From NCBI GenBank assembly GCA_039029935.1, contig JBCCFC010000515.1:1-9033 (forward strand): a stretch of DNA of 9,033 nucleotides, read 5' to 3'. Below the pieces are notes generated by a model. It was not told the origin of the DNA. It searched no databases and saw only the letters and a list, made by a program, of their open reading frames with translations. Origin of the DNA: G039029935 sp039029935 (GTDB taxonomy: Bacteria > Chloroflexota > Anaerolineae > Caldilineales > Caldilineaceae). The number at the start of each line of letters is the position of its first letter. Within the stretch, counting starts at the first letter, position 1. This document shows positions 5,889-9,033 of the stretch, piece by piece. Position numbers and translations under genes: made by a program.

Positions 5889-7694
5889 TTAACTCAGATG
5901 ATGCACGTCCTGCAACCCATACACAGGCGTCGAAATGCCCTCATAGCGTGCCTTGATTTGCAACGACAAGAACTGCGAATAGTGACGTGATTGGTGTAAG
6001 TTCCCGCCATGAAACCAGAGTGCCTCTTGTTGGGTTGGCTTCCACATATTGCGTTGTTCGCCTTCCCAAGGACCTGGGTCTTTCTTGGTATCTGACCCCA
6101 AGCCCCAACATTTGCCCACTTTGTCGGCAACCTCTTGTGAAATGAGCTTGGCGGCCCACTGGTTCATCGAACCATAGCCCGTCGCCAGGACGATGAGGTC
6201 GGCATCCAACTCGCTGCCATCGCTAAAGACAATGCCATTTTCCTTAATGTGACCCACCTCAACACCGCTCTTGAGCTTGATGGAGCCATCGGCGACCAAC
6301 TCGGATGCACCAACATCAATGTAATAGCCTGAGCCGCGACGTAGATACTTCATAAACAGACCCGACTCATCATCCCCAAAGTCAAGCATAAAGCCTGCAT
6401 TCTCCAACCGTTCATAGAACTCGGCATCCTGTTCTTTCATGGCCTGATAGACTGGAATTTGGAAGACGTGTAGAATTTTGTAGGGGATGGAGGCAAAGAT
6501 CATGTCGGCCATGTTGGTGGTGACACCCGCAGCTACCGCACGTTCGGAATAGAGATCACCCAAGGCCAGTTCCATCAGTGTATCGGAACGGGCAATGTGT
6601 GTGGTGGATCGTTGCACCATCGTCACATCTGCACCATTCTCCCAGAGGTCGGCACAGATATCGTGCGCTGAGTTGTTGGAGCCGATGACGACACATTTTT
6701 TGCCAGCATAGGCTTCACCAGTGGTATGCTTGCTCGAGTGGTGTAAATCGCCTTGGAAACTCTCCACCCCTTCAAATTCGGGCACATTGGCAAAGCCAGA
6801 CATACCCGTTGCCAGAATCAACTGCTTGGGTCGCAGGACGACGGTTTCGCTTGTGCCATCGGCATGAGTGCGCTCGACCGTGACCGTCCACTCTTGGCTC
6901 TCTTCATCATATTGTGCGCTTTTGCATTCACTCTGCGTCCAATAGTTGAGTTCCATGATTTTGGTGTACATTTCCAGCCAGTCACCAATTTTGTCTTTGG
7001 GCGAGAATACAGGCCAGTGGTCTGGAAAGGGGAGATAGGGCATATGGTCATACCAGACTGGATCATGTAGACAGAGCGATTTGTAACGTTTGCGCCAAGA
7101 GTCACCTGGTCGTTCATTCTTCTCAATGATGATGGTGGGAATTTCGAGGCGTTTGAGCCGTGCGCCCAAGCCAATGCCGCCCTGTCCACCACCGATGACG
7201 ACACAATAAGGCTGCTTTGTATAGCCAAGTTCGGCCTCTTCCTGTGTCTTGCGTTCCAGCCAATTTTTGCGGTCTTTGAACGCACCGTGCTCAACGCCAG
7301 AGGGACGGGTTGTACCGCTTTTCTCCTCATAGCCCTTAAGTTCAACCATTGTCGTCAGCATTGTCCAGCATTTGCCATCCGTCATGCGGATATGCCCCTC
7401 ACCTCTGGAAACGCCCGTCTCAAAGGTGAACCACGCATCGGTCACACCATCGGCTTCGTTGGCCTCCCCTTTAATTGCCCATGCACTTGCCTGTGTCTCC
7501 GCAGCCCGTACTTCTAACATGGTTTGGATGTCGGCTCTGCTCTCCATTGTCTTGATATTCCATGTAAAGGAAACCAAGTCACGCCAGTAGCTCTCTTCGT
7601 TGAACATATCAGCGGCGGCTGTATAGTCACCGCTCTCCAACGCGCTGCCAAAGCCGGATAGCCATGCAGATACTTGCTCGGTTGGTGTTGTCAT
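5889..7694 (-). CDS. NTF2-domain-fused flavin-containing monooxygenase
   Basis: The 601-aa protein is a class B flavin monooxygenase, expected to use FAD and NADPH to oxygenate a small substrate that is unknown here. Residues about 5-125 form an NTF2/SnoaL-like domain (block YWRDLVSFTW, 36-45). Next come the FAD-binding Rossmann motif GGGQGG (168-173) with the β2 acidic E191, the monooxygenase fingerprint FQGDLHHSSKH (313-323; FxGxxxHxxxH), the NADPH-binding motif GSNNSAHD (338-345) and the ATGY block (504-507). Histidine at the end of the fingerprint, rather than Y, F or W, is what I recall for the roughly 600-aa NTF2-fused subgroup common in fungi and some bacteria. An ATG at 7742 is also in frame, but ATG 7694 has a strong AAGGAG Shine-Dalgarno (7701-7706) while the extra 16 residues look non-homologous. 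A good promoter lies about 100 bp upstream. There are no membrane segments. Its NTF2 domain echoes the double SnoaL gene downstream. Confidence 0.9.
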   Translation of the reverse strand: MTTPTEQVSAWLSGFGSALESGDYTAAADMFNEESYWRDLVSFTWNIKTMESRADIQTMLEVRAAETQASAWAIKGEANEADGVTDAWFTFETGVSRGEGHIRMTDGKCWTMLTTMVELKGYEEKSGTTRPSGVEHGAFKDRKNWLERKTQEEAELGYTKQPYCVVIGGGQGGIGLGARLKRLEIPTIIIEKNERPGDSWRKRYKSLCLHDPVWYDHMPYLPFPDHWPVFSPKDKIGDWLEMYTKIMELNYWTQSECKSAQYDEESQEWTVTVERTHADGTSETVVLRPKQLILATGMSGFANVPEFEGVESFQGDLHHSSKHTTGEAYAGKKCVVIGSNNSAHDICADLWENGADVTMVQRSTTHIARSDTLMELALGDLYSERAVAAGVTTNMADMIFASIPYKILHVFQIPVYQAMKEQDAEFYERLENAGFMLDFGDDESGLFMKYLRRGSGYYIDVGASELVADGSIKLKSGVEVGHIKENGIVFSDGSELDADLIVLATGYGSMNQWAAKLISQEVADKVGKCWGLGSDTKKDPGPWEGEQRNMWKPTQQEALWFHGGNLHQSRHYSQFLSLQIKARYEGISTPVYGLQDVHHLS

Positions 7695-7703
7695 TCGTCT
7701 CTC

Positions 7704-7720
7704 CTTGATTATTGATAAAC
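7704..7720. promoter_or_regulatory. Candidate operator copy 1 (TTGAT-N4-GATAAAC)
   Basis: CTTGATTATTGATAAAC overlaps the monooxygenase ribosome binding site and matches 13 of 17 bases of a second copy at 8741-8757 in the crp promoter. Being downstream of the promoter at 7792-7821, it would suit repression. It could also be chance in AT-rich DNA. Confidence 0.35.
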
Positions 7721-7791
7721 GTAGATATTGATGAAGTCGCAAACAAATCGCCCACAGATATTGTATTGTGGACGCTCTATGTTCAGAGTAG

Positions 7792-7821
7792 ATTCTAGCG
7801 TATGACGATGTGACTTGTCAA
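7792..7821 (-). promoter_or_regulatory. Strong sigma70-type promoter for the monooxygenase gene
   Basis: On the minus strand a perfect -35 TTGACA (7816-7821) is followed after 18 bp by TAGAAT (7792-7797, five of six to the -10). Transcription would start near 7785, giving a leader of about 90 nt. This leader contains a short hairpin CCACA/TGTGG (7767-7771/7752-7756). Confidence 0.7.
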
Positions 7822-7826
7822 TTGAT

Positions 7827-7883
7827 TTAGGGAGGACCTGAGCCATATGGACCTGTCGCACCAAAGACGACAATCAATTTCAT
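7827..7883 (-). pseudogene. 18-codon remnant of an NmrA/SDR-like NAD(P)-binding gene
   Basis: On the minus strand ATG at 7883 opens a frame encoding MKLIVVFGATGPYGSGPP and then a TAA. The first β-strand plus GATGxxG loop is the N-terminus of atypical short-chain dehydrogenases/NmrA-like proteins (usual form M-K-I-x-V-F-GATG-x-x-G). These are normally 200-300 aa, so all but the start is missing. A Shine-Dalgarno (GGGAG) sits at normal spacing upstream, which supports a once-functional gene. The likely cause is a deletion fusing the 5' end to the present promoter region. A functional micro-peptide or leader peptide is a weaker alternative. It begins only 22 bp beyond the terminator hairpin. Confidence 0.6.
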
Positions 7884-7905
7884 AAACGAACTCCCTGTAA
7901 ACAAA

Positions 7906-7944
7906 ATAGAGTCGAGTTTGTTGATTACACAAACTCGACTCTAT
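7906..7944 (-). terminator. Intrinsic terminator after crp (16-bp perfect stem)
   Basis: ATAGAGTCGAGTTTGT (7906-7921) and ACAAACTCGACTCTAT (7929-7944) form a perfect 16-bp stem with a 7-nt loop. On the minus strand it lies 50 bp past the crp stop and is followed by TATTTTGTTT. On the plus strand it is followed by CTATTTTAC, so it could work both ways, though no plus-strand gene ends here. Confidence 0.85.
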
Positions 7945-7994
7945 CTATTTTACAATTGTTTTTAGACATCTACAACCAGATTTCTACAACCATA

Positions 7995-8693
7995 CTACCA
8001 TTCCCAAATGCCTGCAAGGTCTTCCAGCGTTTCTGTATCCAAAATGGTGATGCGGCGATAGCCTAACTGCACCAAGCCCTGACTCTTGAAATCACGCAGA
8101 ATCGCACTGACAGTCTCACGATAGGTTCCGAGATGATCGGCCAAGTTTTGGTGACTGATGCCTTTCAATTCACCTTCTTTGCCATCATTCAAATCAAGCA
8201 GCAAGTTTGCCAAACGCTCTGGCAATGTCTTGTAAGCGACATCCTCCATGCCATCTTCCACTTGGAGCAGACGCTCACCATAGGTTTGCAAAAGCCCCCA
8301 ACTCAAAATGGGGTACTGCGTTGCCATTGTACGTGCGTTGTCCTCTGGAATTTTCCAGAGTTTGACATCATCTCTGGCCTCAGCGAAGACCTTGGAGCCA
8401 AATGGCTGGTTGAGTGCGCCATCACCAAAGATTGCACCAGGTTGGAGTGTTGAAACCACAATCCGGCGTCCATTTGGATTTGGGCAAACTAAGTTCACTT
8501 TGCCTTCTAGCAAAATATAAATATTGCGTTTGATGTCTTCCTGCGAAGCAACAACACTATTATTTTTGAACATATTGGTATGAACATTATGGCTAAAGCG
8601 TGAATCCTCTTTCTGTAGGCTGATCAGAGTATCCATGACGCTTGTATCTGTCTGAACTGATGTATTTTCTTGTTGAAATAAAACGGCTGACAT
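7995..8693 (-). CDS. Crp/Fnr-family transcriptional regulator
   Basis: A 232-aa homodimer-type DNA-binding regulator. Residues about 40-125 form a cyclic-nucleotide-binding-like β-barrel (NIYILLEGKVNLV, then IFGDGALNQPFGSKVFAEA). The long dimer helix follows (about 130-160), then a winged helix-turn-helix (about 179-206: ISHQNLADHLGTYRETVSAI) with recognition helix TYRETVSAILRDF. The region matching the phosphate-binding cassette of true Crp (FGE...RSA) reads FGDGALNQPFGSKVFAEARDD, without the arginine-serine/threonine pair that grips cAMP. The only cysteine (C70) rules out an FNR-type Fe-S cluster. The effector is therefore unknown. ATG 8693 is preferred over 8711 because GGGAGGA lies just before it and within the extra segment. 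Two candidate promoters and a cluster of GATAAA motifs lie upstream, suggesting autoregulation. A strong terminator follows. Confidence 0.93.
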   Translation of the reverse strand: MSAVLFQQENTSVQTDTSVMDTLISLQKEDSRFSHNVHTNMFKNNSVVASQEDIKRNIYILLEGKVNLVCPNPNGRRIVVSTLQPGAIFGDGALNQPFGSKVFAEARDDVKLWKIPEDNARTMATQYPILSWGLLQTYGERLLQVEDGMEDVAYKTLPERLANLLLDLNDGKEGELKGISHQNLADHLGTYRETVSAILRDFKSQGLVQLGYRRITILDTETLEDLAGIWEW

Positions 8694-8724
8694 ATTATTC
8701 CTCCCCTCCATAGGTTGGCAGACA

Positions 8725-8752
8725 ATTATATGGTGATAAATTTGATAGTCGA
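8725..8752 (-). promoter_or_regulatory. Proximal crp promoter
   Basis: On the minus strand a perfect TATAAT (8725-8730) is preceded, 16 bp upstream, by TCGACT (8747-8752, four of six to TTGACA). The weak -35 overlaps the GATAAAC-type motif at 8741-8757, as would suit an activator or a self-repressing regulator. Transcription would start near 8718, about 25 nt before the crp ATG. Confidence 0.6.
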
Positions 8753-8772
8753 TAAACTTGCGTTATTTATCA
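8734..8772. repeat. Inverted repeat TGATAAAT/ATTTATCA at the crp promoter
   Basis: TGATAAAT (8734-8741) and ATTTATCA (8765-8772) are exact reverse complements around a 23-bp spacer that contains TTGATA and GATAAA. Together they give four GATAAA-like half sites around the -35, a plausible cluster for a dimeric regulator. Confidence 0.45.
8741..8757. promoter_or_regulatory. Candidate operator copy 2 (TTGAT-N4-GATAAAC)
   Basis: TTTGATAGTCGATAAAC overlaps the proximal crp -35 and matches 13 of 17 bases of the copy before the monooxygenase gene (7704-7720), in the same orientation. The left half equals an FNR/Crp-type TTGAT half site; the right half (GATAA) is not its dyad partner. Confidence 0.4.
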
Positions 8773-8903
8773 TCATAAATACATCTGCCTATTTGCGTTA
8801 CGCTTACTTACAATAGTGTAATGAGATAGCGTTGAATTTTGTAACACAACTTATATTGCGATTTGTGCTGTTTATGATATGACTCTTGCTTCTCTTGAAT
8901 ATG

Positions 8904-8932
8904 AGGATACCATACAAATAAGAGTGTGTCAA
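8904..8932 (-). promoter_or_regulatory. Distal candidate crp promoter
   Basis: On the minus strand a perfect TTGACA (8927-8932) is followed after 17 bp by TATCCT (8904-8909, four of six to the -10), with TGG just upstream of it forming an extended -10. Transcription would start near 8897 and leave a leader of about 200 nt before crp that includes the proximal promoter. Confidence 0.5.
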
Positions 8933-9033
8933 GGGCTGACAGTAGTTTTGTCCATGTTTTGTCTCTGTTTTTGAGAAACTTTAATGTTTCTCTCATAATT
9001 CAAAAGTCAAAACTATGAATAAAATCACTAAAA

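Larger units (their letters stand above)
8694..9033. other. AT-rich region upstream of crp
   Basis: No convincing gene is present. The region holds two candidate minus-strand promoters (8725-8752 and 8904-8932), an inverted repeat of TGATAAAT, a repeated TTGCGTTA (8758-8765 and 8793-8800), and a 7-bp-stem hairpin GAGAAAC/GTTTCTC (8973-8979/8986-8992) without a U-tract. The base composition is much richer in A+T than the coding parts, as expected of a long regulatory region. Confidence 0.65.

Noticed and set aside
7695..7742. N-terminal extension of the monooxygenase from ATG 7742
   Set aside because: The extra 16 residues are encoded by the leader that contains the AAGGAG ribosome binding site of ATG 7694, and they do not look like family sequence.
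8743..8756. FNR box (TTGAT-N4-ATCAA) at the crp promoter
   Set aside because: The left half matches but the right half reads GATAA, not ATCAA, so it is described as a GATAAAC-type motif instead.
8973..8992. Hairpin GAGAAAC/GTTTCTC as a terminator
   Set aside because: The stem is only 7 bp, low in GC, and followed by no U-tract on either strand.
8808..8996. 62-codon minus-strand frame upstream of crp
   Set aside because: It has no Shine-Dalgarno, an AT-driven lysine/tyrosine/leucine-rich composition and no recognisable domain, and it overlaps the candidate distal promoter.

Overview
The window is bacterial, with moderate GC, Shine-Dalgarno-led genes and sigma70-type promoters. No rRNA, tRNA, CRISPR or transposase is visible. 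Two hints suggest a Chloroflexota-like bacterium, held with low confidence: the GGGCGACA octamer iteration at the clpB/allB junction, and the degenerate GCGCAGA/CTGAGG-type intergenic repeat at about 5805-5878. I know such repeats from Chloroflexota and several other environmental phyla. No single gene fixes the taxonomy.

Layout. Positions 1-384 are a non-coding leader packed with inverted repeats, ending in a perfect AAGGAGG ribosome binding site. The plus strand then carries clpB (disaggregase chaperone, 385-2976), followed with no real gap by a cyclic amidohydrolase best read as allantoinase (allB, to 4364). The rest of the genes are on the minus strand and converge on allB. Read in their own direction they are: a Crp/Fnr-family regulator (8693-7995); a perfect 16-bp terminator hairpin (7906-7944); an 18-codon remnant of an NmrA/SDR-like Rossmann gene (7883-7827); a strong promoter (TTGACA-N18-TAGAAT); an NTF2-fused flavin-dependent monooxygenase (7694-5889); a gap holding the degenerate repeat; a 74-aa amphi-Trp-domain protein (5683-5459); and a double SnoaL/NTF2-like protein (5452-4313). 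The last gene overlaps the 3' end of allB by 52 bp.

How the parts may work together. ClpB is a stress chaperone that works with DnaK, and its dyad-rich leader suggests elaborate control. Allantoinase would open the allantoin ring in purine breakdown, but no other purine-catabolic gene is here. The minus-strand block looks like a small-molecule oxidation/modification unit: a class B flavin monooxygenase with its own NTF2-like domain, then a protein of two further SnoaL-like domains, so three such modules lie within about 3.4 kb. The Crp-like regulator may control itself and the monooxygenase, because a 17-bp motif (TTGATNNTNGATAAAC core) occurs upstream of both. That regulatory link and the substrate of the cluster are inferences.

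The most unusual items are the Rossmann-gene remnant wedged between a terminator and a promoter, the shared motif, the NTF2-rich oxidation cluster, and the clpB leader with mutually exclusive hairpins and a short upstream reading frame that ends on the clpB start codon.
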